DNA from: Moraxella porci DSM 25326
GTDB lineage: Bacteria; Pseudomonadota; Gammaproteobacteria; Pseudomonadales; Moraxellaceae
Length of the DNA: 64,000 nucleotides
Direction of reading: 5' to 3'
Assembly: GCF_002014855.1 (NCBI RefSeq)
Contig: NZ_MUYV01000007.1
Location: forward strand, 22,475 to 86,474
Part shown: positions 1 through 7,907 of the stretch, piece by piece
Layout of the letters: every line of letters starts with the position of its first letter
Position numbering within the stretch: the first letter of the stretch is position 1
Position numbers and translations under genes: made by a program
Notes under the pieces: model-generated
Database searches by the model: none
What the model was told of the DNA's origin: nothing
The model's input: only the letters and a program-made list of their open reading frames with translations

Positions 1-1
1 G

Positions 2-430
2 CAGATGCTTGGCAATCGTGGTGGCAATGATAACGGTGGTTATCAAGGCAATCAAGGTGGCAATGGTAACTACAACCAAGGCGGTTATCAAAATACCCGT
101 AATCAAGGTGGATACGATGGTCGTCAACAAAACCAAGCACCACAAAATCGCAACTACGGCAATCCAAATCAGGGCGGCAATCAGTTTGGTGGTCAGCAGC
201 CGTATGCGCAGGGCGGTCAGCAGTCATATCCAAGCCAGTCAGCGCCAAGTCATCATAATGAGTACAATCAAGACTACGCACCACAAGCGCAAGGCAACCC
301 GATGGCACAGAATAACTCATTCCAGCAGCCTGCTGTCAGCGCGCCTAAGCCGAATACGCCAGCACCTGCCGCGAATAAAAATGTCATCAATCCAGCCGTC
401 GGTGTGACGGATGATGACATGCCATTCTAA
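2..430 (+). CDS. ssb: Single-stranded DNA-binding protein, C-terminal part
   Basis: The reading frame is open from the window edge, so the OB-fold that binds ssDNA lies outside. What remains is the flexible linker, very rich in Gly, Gln and Asn, ending in the acidic tip DDDMPF. That tip is the hallmark of bacterial SSB and docks partners such as RecO, PriA and exonuclease I. The linker is about 130 residues, longer than in E. coli SSB, and its Asn/Gln richness is typical of Moraxellaceae-type SSBs (family knowledge). The first ATG in the frame (position 5) is internal and not the start. A terminator follows directly. Confidence 0.9.
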   Translation, partial: QMLGNRGGNDNGGYQGNQGGNGNYNQGGYQNTRNQGGYDGRQQNQAPQNRNYGNPNQGGNQFGGQQPYAQGGQQSYPSQSAPSHHNEYNQDYAPQAQGNPMAQNNSFQQPAVSAPKPNTPAPAANKNVINPAVGVTDDDMPF

Positions 431-457
431 GTATGATTTTAAGATCAGATCTTATCC

Positions 458-486
458 AAAAGCCCTAACATTAGGGCTTTTGTTTT
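458..486 (+). terminator. Rho-independent terminator after ssb
   Basis: AAAAGCCCTAA, a 3-base loop and TTAGGGCTTTT form a hairpin followed by a T-rich stretch. It lies between the convergent ssb and glutathionylspermidine-synthase-like genes and probably serves ssb; the flanking A/T runs could also let it act on the minus strand. Confidence 0.8.
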
Positions 487-515
487 GGATGGGTGGGTGT
501 GATGGCGGTTGTGCA

Positions 516-1667
516 TCACACAAAGGCGTGCGGTACAAAAAGACTGGTGTCCTTGGTAATCAGCGTACTGTCTTCACGCACGCCAATCCCTGCAGGGCTA
601 TGACCAATCACCCAGCTACCGATGACCGTATAGACGGCTTGACCCTGATGATTGGTGAACTTTGGCAGCGGTTTAAGTGCTTGATAAACATAACCTTCTT
701 GCCCATAGATGCCATCGGTTGCGATGTGCATATCGCCTTGATGCAGGCTGATGTTCGCCCCTTCTCGAGAGAAAAACGGCTTTTTGACCACATCAGATGC
801 GATTGCAGATGCGTTTAGGCTTGCTGGTAGTAGGTTCGGGTGATTTGGGAATAGCTCCCATAGCACAGCAAGCAATGCTTTGTTACTCATCAACAGCTTA
901 TAGGCAGGCTCGATAAACTGCGTGCCACTATGCTCGATATGACTGCCAAACGCTTCGGACAGTAGCCACTCCCATGGATACAGCTTGAATAGATGGCTGA
1001 TGGCATGGTCTTTTAGATCCGTAAATCGCCCGTCGGTCGCACGATGACCAATCGCACCGATATCGATATAATCGGTGGCAAGTCCTGCTTGGATAGCGGC
1101 ATCTTGTAGGTAGCGAGTGGTGGTGTAGTCTTCGACGCTGGCAGAGACTGCGGTAAAATACAGCTTATCTTGGCCAATCACAGGCTTCATCGCCCCAAAC
1201 TCTACCAATAATCGCTCATGAATGCTATTAAACTGGTCGGCACCACTCAGCTCACCACCTTGAGCCTGTAGCCAATACCACTGGGCGACACTGGCTTCAA
1301 ACAGGGATGTCGGTGTATCAGCATTGTATTCATACAGCTTAGGCTCAGTTGTGCCATCAAAGCACAAATCAAAGCGACCGTACAGACTTGGCTCACGGTT
1401 TTTGAAGCTTTGTTCAATCAGTCGTGCAGCAGTATCTGACAGCCCAAGCCGTGCATAATCGCCTGTTTTGACGACATGGGCGACGGCTTGTAGATACATC
1501 TGGTGCAGTGCTTCGGTGGCAGTTTCGATGATATCGATTTGGCGTTCATCAAACACATAGCACGCATCTTCTTGCCAATAATTACCATCGATACTGTGAT
1601 AATCAAAGCCAATGCGAGCCATCTCACCTTGCCAATCAGGGCGTGGCGCGACCTTGATGCGTCTCAC
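516..1667 (-). CDS. Glutathionylspermidine synthase-like ATP-grasp protein (YgiC/YjfC family)
   Basis: This 383-residue protein matches the synthetase-only members of the glutathionylspermidine synthase family, which lack the amidase domain of E. coli GspS. Visible motifs are YNADTPTSL near residue 114, a conserved NKALLAVLWELFPNHPNLLPA-like helix near 260-285, KKPFFSREGANI, and a C-terminal SWVIGHSPAGIGVREDSTLIT segment; these belong to the ATP-grasp fold. E. coli YgiC has no firmly established substrate, so the reaction is inferred to be ATP-dependent amide-bond formation. The start is a GTG that overlaps the stop of the upstream lipoprotein gene as GTGA, implying translational coupling, and the pair mirrors ygiB-ygiC of enterics. 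Confidence 0.85.
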   Translation of the reverse strand: MRRIKVAPRPDWQGEMARIGFDYHSIDGNYWQEDACYVFDERQIDIIETATEALHQMYLQAVAHVVKTGDYARLGLSDTAARLIEQSFKNREPSLYGRFDLCFDGTTEPKLYEYNADTPTSLFEASVAQWYWLQAQGGELSGADQFNSIHERLLVEFGAMKPVIGQDKLYFTAVSASVEDYTTTRYLQDAAIQAGLATDYIDIGAIGHRATDGRFTDLKDHAISHLFKLYPWEWLLSEAFGSHIEHSGTQFIEPAYKLLMSNKALLAVLWELFPNHPNLLPASLNASAIASDVVKKPFFSREGANISLHQGDMHIATDGIYGQEGYVYQALKPLPKFTNHQGQAVYTVIGSWVIGHSPAGIGVREDSTLITKDTSLFVPHAFV

Positions 1668-2215
1668 GATGCAGCGCTCGTGCTACCGCCAGTTGCCCCA
1701 AAGCCTTGGCGAGTCGTGCCAGTCTTATTATCTGCTGTCGCCTGTGCCAGTGATTGGCGGTTTTGGTTGGCGGCTTGTTGCTGGGTGTTTTGGACAGGCT
1801 GCTGAGTGGTGGTTGGCGTTTGGGCGGTTTGTGAAGCAGCGGCTGTCTGTGCTTTGCCTGCACCGGCAGCTTTACTTGCGATATAACCAGCGGCAGCACC
1901 GGCAGCGGCAGCACCCAGCATAGTACCGACACCGCTACCATTTTCAGCGGTGGCTTCGGTGCCTTGTTCGGCGGCAGCTTGCTCAGCCTGTGCTTGTGCT
2001 TCAAGCTCGGCAGCTTGGGCTTGTAGGGCGGCGGCTTGTTCTTGCAAGGCTTGTGCTTCAGCACTGGTGTACTGCTGTGTCTGCTCTTGCGGTGCGGGTG
2101 CGGTTGTTTGCGGTGCTTCGGCAGGCGAGCAGGCAGTCAGTCCTAGACCTGTTGCACCGAGCAGTACTAGTGAGATTTGGCGAGATGCTTTTGAAGGTTT
2201 TGTCAATTGAGTCAT
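1664..2215 (-). CDS. Ala/Gln-rich lipoprotein, YgiB (DUF1190)-like
   Basis: The N-terminus is a lipoprotein signal with a hydrophobic core and the lipobox GLTAC, so the protein is probably lipidated and envelope-bound. After the Cys come about 60 residues of Ala/Gln/Glu-rich helix, a Gly/Ala segment (GTMLGAAAAGAAAGYIA) that could be membrane-associated, and a low-complexity Gln/Thr tail ending TTRQGFGATGG. E. coli YgiB has the same plan: lipoprotein signal, Gln/Ala linker, Gly-rich middle and a TTTVTRGGFG motif near the end. It is also encoded directly upstream of ygiC, so I infer a functional equivalent even though overall identity is low. ATG at 2215 is preferred over the TTG one codon earlier. 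Confidence 0.65.
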   Translation of the reverse strand: MTQLTKPSKASRQISLVLLGATGLGLTACSPAEAPQTTAPAPQEQTQQYTSAEAQALQEQAAALQAQAAELEAQAQAEQAAAEQGTEATAENGSGVGTMLGAAAAGAAAGYIASKAAGAGKAQTAAASQTAQTPTTTQQPVQNTQQQAANQNRQSLAQATADNKTGTTRQGFGATGGSTSAAS

Positions 2216-2339
2216 CAATGTATCCAGTTTGGTAATGAATTTACAACGATTATCCTATCATTATGCAGTCAAATCACCGATTTTACAAGGGATGGCAGAC
2301 GGATTGTTGATGAAAATTGTCCAGATAGCTTGCCAAATT

Positions 2340-2370
2340 TTGTATAGAGTGGGGCGAATTGTGCTATAAT
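2340..2370 (+). promoter_or_regulatory. Probable promoter of ccmC
   Basis: TGCTATAAT, an extended -10 box (TATAAT at 2365-2370), is preceded by a weak TTGTAT at 2340-2345 with a 19-base spacer. The same TGCTATAATAA sequence occurs before cmoA and, with one more base shared, before lnt. Confidence 0.5.
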
Positions 2371-2465
2371 AATTAAGATTTGCCACCGATTTTGGCAAAG
2401 TGATTCGCGTGATTTTCCTTCAAAACTTTTTGCAACTTATAGAAGCCTTTGAGCTAGGTAGAAAA

Positions 2466-3263
2466 ATGCCAAAAAATAGCCAAGCCACCAATAGCACGAG
2501 CCAAGCCAGTTTTTTTGGACGACTTTGGCAAGGATTTTTGACCACTGTCGGCACCGAGCGATTTTTTCAGATTTTCTCACCTTGGGTAAAATATCTTGCC
2601 GCCATCGCAGCGATTTTGCTTGGTGTTGGCACGGTGTGGGGCTTGGGTTTTGCACCGCCTGATTATTTGCAGGGTAACAGCTATCGCATCATCTTTATCC
2701 ATGTGCCAGCGGCGAGCCTTGCGATGAGTATTTATTTTGCGATGAGTGTGCTTGGGGTGATTTTTTTGGTATGGAAAATCAAAACCGCCAACATCGTCGC
2801 CCAAGCCATTGCACCGATTGGCTTTATCTTTTGTGTGCTGAGTCTTTTGACAGGGTCAATTTGGGCAAAGCCGACTTGGGGGACTTACTGGGTGTGGGAT
2901 GCGCGCTTGACATCGATGCTGATTTTGGCGTTCTTGTACGCAGGGGTGATGGCATTGTTTGCAGCATTTGAGCATAGTAGCAACCGTGGTAAGGCGGCGG
3001 CGATTTTGTCCATTGTCGGTGCGGTGAATTTGCCCATCATCAAATATTCGGTGGAATGGTGGAACACACTGCACCAAGGGGCGACTTTTACGGTGACCAA
3101 CGCACCCAAGATGAGTGCATCGATGTGGGTGCCACTACTGATTATGATGCTTGGGATGTATTTTTTGGTGGCGGCATTGGCGATTTATCGCACCAATTCT
3201 TTGATTTTAAGCCGTGAAGCCAACAAAGCATGGGTAACTCGATTGGTTAATTCGGATAAATAG
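2466..3263 (+). CDS. ccmC: Haem exporter / haem-handling protein CcmC
   Basis: CcmC is an inner-membrane protein of system I cytochrome c maturation that presents haem to CcmE in the periplasm. The product has six predicted membrane segments, a tryptophan-rich WWD-type motif (TWGTYWVWDARLTSML) on a periplasmic loop, and flanking histidines in FIHVPAA and NTLHQGA that fit the two axial haem ligands. The chosen ATG gives 265 residues, close to the usual 240-250; the open frame extends 22 codons further upstream to a GTG with no support. It is the first gene of a ccmC-ccmD-ccmE run. Confidence 0.93.
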   Translation: MPKNSQATNSTSQASFFGRLWQGFLTTVGTERFFQIFSPWVKYLAAIAAILLGVGTVWGLGFAPPDYLQGNSYRIIFIHVPAASLAMSIYFAMSVLGVIFLVWKIKTANIVAQAIAPIGFIFCVLSLLTGSIWAKPTWGTYWVWDARLTSMLILAFLYAGVMALFAAFEHSSNRGKAAAILSIVGAVNLPIIKYSVEWWNTLHQGATFTVTNAPKMSASMWVPLLIMMLGMYFLVAALAIYRTNSLILSREANKAWVTRLVNSDK

Positions 3264-3271
3264 GGCGAGCG

Positions 3272-3475
3272 ATGACACCGTATTTTAAGACTTTTGGTGA
3301 TTTTTTGGCGATGGGTGGGCATGGCTTTTATGTATGGCTGTGCTATGCGATGACTTTTTTGGCAGTCATTGGCTTGATTATTTATGCCAAAAATGAACGC
3401 AAACAGACGCTAGATAAACTTGGCAGACAGCAAGCACAATCTCGCCTAACCAATAAACAACGCAAACAATCTTAA
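3272..3475 (+). CDS. ccmD: Haem exporter subunit CcmD
   Basis: This small 67-residue protein has a single membrane helix (residues about 18-38, starting GFYVWLCYAMTF) and a Lys/Arg/Gln-rich cytoplasmic tail, the standard CcmD design. CcmD helps release holo-CcmE from the CcmABC complex. It starts 8 bases after the ccmC stop and precedes ccmE, which confirms the assignment despite low sequence conservation. Confidence 0.88.
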   Translation: MTPYFKTFGDFLAMGGHGFYVWLCYAMTFLAVIGLIIYAKNERKQTLDKLGRQQAQSRLTNKQRKQS

Positions 3476-3506
3476 TTGATGAATTATTAATGATAAGGGT
3501 GACATC

Positions 3507-4028
3507 ATGAATGCAGTCAGACAAAAAAAGCTGATGTGGGTCATTGCCGTGCTACTCGGTGCGGTGGTGGCGGTGAGTTTGATTTTGTATGCCATCCGCA
3601 ATCAGACCGATTATTATTTTGACCCGACAGCCATCGCTGCAGGTCAAGCACCTGAAGCCAAGCGTATCCGTGCTGGCGGCATGGTCGTGGCAGGTAGTGT
3701 CAAGCGTGATCCCGCTGATCAGCTCAATGTGCAGTTTGAGATCACCGACTTTAAATCGACCGTGCCTGTCAGCTATCGTGGCGTATTGCCTGATCTATTT
3801 GCCGAAAACTCTGGCGTCGTGGCAACGGGTGAACTACAAAACGGCACCTTTGTCGCCAGCGAAGTACTTGCCAAGCACGACGAAAACTATATGCCACCTG
3901 AAGTCGCCAAGTCACTCAAGACCGAGCACGCCGCTCGTGGCACGGATGTCAATAATGGGCAGTTTGTCCCTGCGACATCGATGAGTGAGATCGATGAGCG
4001 TAATGCCAAAGAAGCTGAACAAAAGTAA
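3507..4028 (+). CDS. ccmE: Periplasmic haem chaperone CcmE
   Basis: CcmE covalently binds haem through a histidine and passes it to CcmF for attachment to apocytochrome c. The 173-residue protein has an N-terminal membrane anchor (residues 9-29), an OB-fold body, and the haem-binding HxxxY motif in [12 protein letters not shown] (His124, Tyr128), followed by a charged flexible tail. A strong terminator follows, so the transcript ends here; ccmA, ccmB, ccmF, ccmG and ccmH are not in this window. Confidence 0.95.
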   Translation: MNAVRQKKLMWVIAVLLGAVVAVSLILYAIRNQTDYYFDPTAIAAGQAPEAKRIRAGGMVVAGSVKRDPADQLNVQFEITDFKSTVPVSYRGVLPDLFAENSGVVATGELQNGTFVASEVLAKHDENYMPPEVAKSLKTEHAARGTDVNNGQFVPATSMSEIDERNAKEAEQK

Positions 4029-4037
4029 ATGGCTAAA

Positions 4038-4075
4038 ACCGATAAAAGCGTATCGATGGATACGCTTTTATTTTA
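4038..4075 (+). terminator. Terminator after ccmE
   Basis: ATAAAAGCGTATC, GATG and GATACGCTTTTAT form a long perfect stem followed by T-rich sequence, closing the ccmCDE unit. Confidence 0.85.
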
Positions 4076-4088
4076 AAGGAAGTTTATT

Positions 4089-4283
4089 ATGGTGATATTG
4101 ATGGCACTAATGGCGCTCATTGCTTTGGTGTTTGCAGGGTTTAGCATTAAGTTGTGCTATGAGCTAGTCAAAGCACAAAGATGGTTTGGTGCAGCACTTA
4201 TGGCGATTTTTGGTGTGTTGGGTTTGGGTGCCGTGGCTTATTGTGCGCTCGTCATTTGGGCGGTTTTTCATATCTCTGTTTAA
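4089..4283 (+). CDS. Small hypothetical membrane protein, 64 aa
   Basis: The protein is two hydrophobic helices (about residues 2-22 and 34-60) with a short basic turn KAQRWF between them. AAGGAAG lies 7 bases before the ATG, which supports real translation. It sits immediately after the ccmE terminator and is convergent with two small membrane-protein genes. I recognise no family. Confidence 0.55.
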   Translation: MVILMALMALIALVFAGFSIKLCYELVKAQRWFGAALMAIFGVLGLGAVAYCALVIWAVFHISV

Positions 4284-4286
4284 AGT

Positions 4287-4589
4287 TCAATGACTTATGA
4301 TAAATCGAATTAAGTTAAAAACAAACAACAGCGTCATAAACCCCAGACTACCAAGATAAATCCATTTGCTTTGTCTAAAAATCTGTCTGGGCAATTCATC
4401 ATTTTGTAGATTGGCAACCAACAAATACACAAGATTTAATCCCACAAAAACCATCACATTTAGCTGAAACATCCATAATATTGTGCTAAATAAACCTTGC
4501 TTGGGTAATTGCAGTATCAGTGATACAGGGATAAAGATAATATGTAAAAATAATAAAATTCTCTTTGCCAAAGCCAGCGTCGCCATCAT
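4287..4589 (-). CDS. Hypothetical small membrane protein, copy 2 of a tandem pair
   Basis: About 100 residues with three hydrophobic segments. It aligns along its length with the product of the gene just upstream: ALAKRILLFLHIIFIP against SFAKKVLVLLHIPFLP, and LPRQIFRQSKWIYLGSLG against LPKLLLSQSKRIYGFSFG. The ATG at 4589 overlaps the upstream stop as ATGA and has GGGGG 5-7 bases before it, so the two are translationally coupled; the open frame begins seven codons earlier, inside the upstream gene. No known family recognised. Confidence 0.6.
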   Translation of the reverse strand: MMATLALAKRILLFLHIIFIPVSLILQLPKQGLFSTILWMFQLNVMVFVGLNLVYLLVANLQNDELPRQIFRQSKWIYLGSLGFMTLLFVFNLIRFIISH

Positions 4590-4948
4590 ATCCCCCACAC
4601 ATCCGCACAATCAAGATAAAAAAATCTCAGCAAACCCAGCAGATAAATGGCGATATGGATGCCAAAGCTGAAGCCGTATATTCGTTTTGATTGTGATAAT
4701 AGTAATTTGGGCAAGCGTTGGTGATGCGTCCAAAGTACAAATAAATATAATAAATTCAATAAGATGTATATTATATTAATCAGAATAAAGTTAATGGTTG
4801 GTCTGGCATAAAACCCATTTTCAAGCATGTATAAGCAGTCTTGGTAGTGAGAATTTAAGCCAATACCAAACTGACCGACCAAGAAGAGTGGTAAAAATGG
4901 AATGTGTAGCAGCACCAAAACTTTTTTGGCGAAAGAAACTTGGCTCAT
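4586..4948 (-). CDS. Hypothetical small membrane protein, copy 1 of a tandem pair
   Basis: 120 residues with hydrophobic segments at about 8-27, 50-70 and 90-110. It is a paralogue of the overlapping downstream gene and shares the AK(R/K) start and the LPxxxxxQSK(W/R)IY motif. The N-terminal MSQVSFAKK start is plausible. Cytoplasmic-membrane location is likely; function unknown. Confidence 0.6.
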   Translation of the reverse strand: MSQVSFAKKVLVLLHIPFLPLFLVGQFGIGLNSHYQDCLYMLENGFYARPTINFILINIIYILLNLLYLFVLWTHHQRLPKLLLSQSKRIYGFSFGIHIAIYLLGLLRFFYLDCADVWGI

Positions 4949-5014
4949 ATCTATGATTGAAATAACAAAATCCCCATCACCGAGCGATGATAGGGATTGT
5001 TAAGTTCGGTGAGA

Positions 5015-5863
5015 TTACCAACCTTTGACCACGCCGTCTTTAAATTGCTTTTTGGCTTCGGCTTCGACTTCATCAGTTTGATAGGCTTTGACGAAGTTTT
5101 GGATGGCTGCAGAGTCTTTATTGTCGGTGCGAGCGACGATGATGTTCACATATGGTGATTCTTTGTCTTCGACAAATACACCATTTTCGCTGGCAGTTAG
5201 GCCGACTTGACCAGCATAGTTGTTATTTACCACAGCGATATCCACATCATCCATGGCGCGAGCTGCCACAGAGGTATCCACTTCTTTGATCACCAGATTT
5301 TTTGGATTTTCGATGATGTCAATGGTGGTTGAGAATAGGTTATTGTGGTCTTTTAGTTTGATCAGACCTTGTTTTTCAAGCAAAATCAGCGCACGAGCTA
5401 GGTTCGATGGATCGTTTGGCACAGCGATGATGGCACCGTCTTTTAGCTCAGAGAGGTTTTTGATTTTGGTTGAGTAGCCTGCCAGTGGATAGACAAAAGT
5501 ATTGCCAACGATGGCTAGGTTGTCCAGACCTTTTTCTTGGCTGTCTTTATCCAAATATGGCTTATGCTGCATGGCATTAGCGTCCAGCTCGCCTTTAGAG
5601 ACGGCAGTATTTGGCAGCGCATAATCGTTAAATTCAACCAATTCAACGGTCAAATTGTACTTATCTTTTGCCACTTGGCTGGCCACTTCGGCGACAGCTT
5701 GCTCAGGGCCTGCCATCACACCAACTTTGATGGTTTCGGCAGCAGGTGCATCACCAACAGGGGCGGCAGTTTGTTGTGCTGCTTTGTCTTGGTTGCAGCC
5801 AGCTAGGGCGATGCCTGATGCGATGGCGCACACGCCAAAAAATTTGCTCAAATTAAAAGTCAT
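5015..5863 (-). CDS. metQ: Methionine-binding lipoprotein MetQ
   Basis: Substrate-binding lipoprotein of the D/L-methionine ABC importer. The signal peptide ends in the lipobox ALAGC, followed by an NlpA-family domain recognisable from VAGPEQAVAEVAS, ELDANAMQHKPYLD, VPNDPSNLARALILLE and NNNYAGQVGL. The ATG at 5863 has GGAA 7 bases upstream; the longer frame would start at a TTG four codons earlier. It follows metI by about 150 bases (5864-6017), an arrangement that often allows higher expression of the binding protein. Confidence 0.94.
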   Translation of the reverse strand: MTFNLSKFFGVCAIASGIALAGCNQDKAAQQTAAPVGDAPAAETIKVGVMAGPEQAVAEVASQVAKDKYNLTVELVEFNDYALPNTAVSKGELDANAMQHKPYLDKDSQEKGLDNLAIVGNTFVYPLAGYSTKIKNLSELKDGAIIAVPNDPSNLARALILLEKQGLIKLKDHNNLFSTTIDIIENPKNLVIKEVDTSVAARAMDDVDIAVVNNNYAGQVGLTASENGVFVEDKESPYVNIIVARTDNKDSAAIQNFVKAYQTDEVEAEAKKQFKDGVVKGW

Positions 5864-6017
5864 AATCAATTCCAAAAATAGATCAGATCAGATGGGATAA
5901 TAAAAAATTGCTAAATAGCAACAATTGTCATATTAAAGCAAAAAAAGCCATCCAATGCAAGCATCAAGCGGCATCAGATGACCAAATTTCTCGATAAATC
6001 TTATAAAACTCAACCAA

Positions 6018-6707
6018 TCAGCGATGATCAACTTTGGCAGCCAGCATGTCACCTGCTTTTTGGCAGATCATCACGATCGCGACGATGATAATGGTGGAGA
6101 TCCATTTGACATACACCATGTTGCGATGCTCACCGTAGTTAATGGCCAAGCTACCCAGGCCGCCTGCACCGACGACGCCTGCCATCGCCGAATAGCCGAT
6201 GAGCGACACCAAGGTCAGCGTCACGGCATTGATGAGAATTGGCAGGCTCTCAGGCAGATAGTATTTGCTCACCACTTGCCAATGCGTCGCCCCCATCGAT
6301 TTGGCAGCTTCGGTCAGGCCAGTTGGCACTTCAAGCAAGGCATTGGCGGTTAAGCGTCCAAAGAACGGAATCGCCGCCGCACTCAATGGCACAATCGCCG
6401 CTGTCGTACCAAGCGTCGTCCCCACCAAAAAACGCGTCACTGGCATCAACACAATCAATAAAATAATAAATGGCACCGAGCGACCAACATTAATCAAAGC
6501 ATCCAAGATGACAAAGATGCTGCGATTTTCAAGGATACGACCTTTGTCCGTCAAAAACGCCAAGAAGCCAAGCGGCAGACCCACCAGTACAGCGATGGCA
6601 GTGGCAGTCAGCCCCATGTAAAGCGTCTCCCAAGTGGACTGGGCGACCATGCTCCACATCTTTGGGTGCATTTCGGTTGTAAAATCGATGAGTAATTTAT
6701 CCCACAT
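6018..6707 (-). CDS. metI: Methionine ABC transporter permease MetI
   Basis: Inner-membrane permease with five predicted helices and the EAA loop ([13 protein letters not shown]) that contacts the ATPase MetN. The start MWDKLLIDF overlaps the 3' end of metN by 11 bases; an earlier in-frame ATG at 6722 would overlap it by 26 bases. It belongs to a metN-metI-metQ operon transcribed leftward. Confidence 0.94.
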   Translation of the reverse strand: MWDKLLIDFTTEMHPKMWSMVAQSTWETLYMGLTATAIAVLVGLPLGFLAFLTDKGRILENRSIFVILDALINVGRSVPFIILLIVLMPVTRFLVGTTLGTTAAIVPLSAAAIPFFGRLTANALLEVPTGLTEAAKSMGATHWQVVSKYYLPESLPILINAVTLTLVSLIGYSAMAGVVGAGGLGSLAINYGEHRNMVYVKWISTIIIVAIVMICQKAGDMLAAKVDHR

Positions 6708-7743
6708 AGCCAAGTATCTCAATATTTACCCGATGGGTCTGTAAAAAATCAATCGCTTGAGTGATCGCAGCATCGTCGCCAGTCATCTGTGCGATTGTAA
6801 AGCCAAACTTCACACCACCAGCATAATCCATCTGCGAAGTCAGGATGTTAAATTCCACGCCAAAGGCCTTTGAGGCTTGGGAGAAGAGCGGCTGATCGAC
6901 CGACGCACCAGTAAATTCAAACTGAATCACAGGCGACAATCCTGCCGCAGGCGATGACTGTAGGGCGCTCATGTAGCTGTCTGGCAGACCGATGTGAAAG
7001 GTTGAGCGGATGAACTCTTTGGCAAGCTCGGTTTGTGGATTGGCAAAAATCTCACTGACTGTGCCTTGTTCGATCAAGATACCGCGATCCATGACAGCGA
7101 CCTTATCACAGATGCGCTTGACCACATCCATCTCATGGGTGATGAGCAAGATGGTGATGCCAAGTGCTTGATTGATTTGTTTTAATAGCTTAAGAATCGA
7201 CTGCGTGGTCGCAGGATCGAGTGCTGAGGTGGCTTCGTCGCATAGCAGCACTTTTGGATCAGATGCCAAGGCGCGAGCGATGGCGACGCGCTGCTTTTGA
7301 CCGCCAGAGAGGCTGGCAGGATAGGCATCTTTTTTGTCAGATAGGCCGACCAATGCCAATAGCTCCGTGACCTTTTGGGCGATGGCAGCTTTTGGCATGC
7401 CTGATAGCTCAAGCGGCAAAGCGACATTATCAAAAGCAGTGCGAGAATGCAGTAAGTTAAAATGCTGAAAAATCATGCCGATTTTGCGGCGTTCAGCGAT
7501 CAGCGCAGGTTCGGTCAATGCGGTCAGATCCGTGCCATCGATGATGACGCGACCCGTGGTTGGGCGCTCTAAGAGGTTTACGCAGCGGATCAAAGTGGAT
7601 TTGCCAGCGCCAGAGGCACCGATGATGCCGTAGATCTCCCCTTGATCAATGGTCAAATCTGTGGGCTGTACAGCGGTAAAATCATGGATTTTGCCATCTT
7701 TTTCGATGCGAAAAACTTTGCTTAAGTTTTGCAGCTCAATCAT
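6697..7743 (-). CDS. metN: Methionine ABC transporter ATPase MetN
   Basis: The ATPase has (numbered from an upstream ATG at 7767) Walker [10 protein letters not shown] near residue 50, the Q-loop in MIFQHF, ABC signature LSGGQKQR near 153, Walker B VLLCDEAT near 173 and the H-loop His211. The C-terminal about 90 residues are the NIL/ACT-like domain that senses intracellular methionine and shuts transport down. I chose the start [11 protein letters not shown] at 7743 because it matches the family's first residues; the ATG at 7767 adds eight residues, and neither has a good ribosome-binding site. Confidence 0.93.
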   Translation of the reverse strand: MIELQNLSKVFRIEKDGKIHDFTAVQPTDLTIDQGEIYGIIGASGAGKSTLIRCVNLLERPTTGRVIIDGTDLTALTEPALIAERRKIGMIFQHFNLLHSRTAFDNVALPLELSGMPKAAIAQKVTELLALVGLSDKKDAYPASLSGGQKQRVAIARALASDPKVLLCDEATSALDPATTQSILKLLKQINQALGITILLITHEMDVVKRICDKVAVMDRGILIEQGTVSEIFANPQTELAKEFIRSTFHIGLPDSYMSALQSSPAAGLSPVIQFEFTGASVDQPLFSQASKAFGVEFNILTSQMDYAGGVKFGFTIAQMTGDDAAITQAIDFLQTHRVNIEILGYVG

Positions 7744-7796
7744 GGCAGTAGAAGACCGTGTGTTCATGCTAAAGAATCAAAATAAAATAACTGATT

Positions 7797-7802
7797 ATTA
7801 TA
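7797..7802 (-). promoter_or_regulatory. Candidate -10 box of metNIQ
   Basis: Read on the minus strand, TGTTATAAT is an extended -10 element about 30-55 bases upstream of the possible metN starts. No recognisable -35, MetJ box or SAM riboswitch is seen in the 140-base gap. Confidence 0.35.
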
Positions 7803-7907
7803 ACATGAAAACGCGGCATGTGGGGCTTAATATGATTTTCTTGTTGTGATCAGAGTCAGTGATATGGATGACAGCTGATGCCACCTTAGCCAAGATGGAT
7901 GTGCTGT

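Noticed and set aside
1950..2210. Cys/Ala-rich plus-strand frame
   Set aside because: Antisense shadow of the Ala/Gln-rich lipoprotein gene.
7744..7907. SAM or other methionine riboswitch upstream of metN
   Set aside because: The gap is only about 160 bases and shows no SAM-I/II/IV-type conserved stems that I can recognise.
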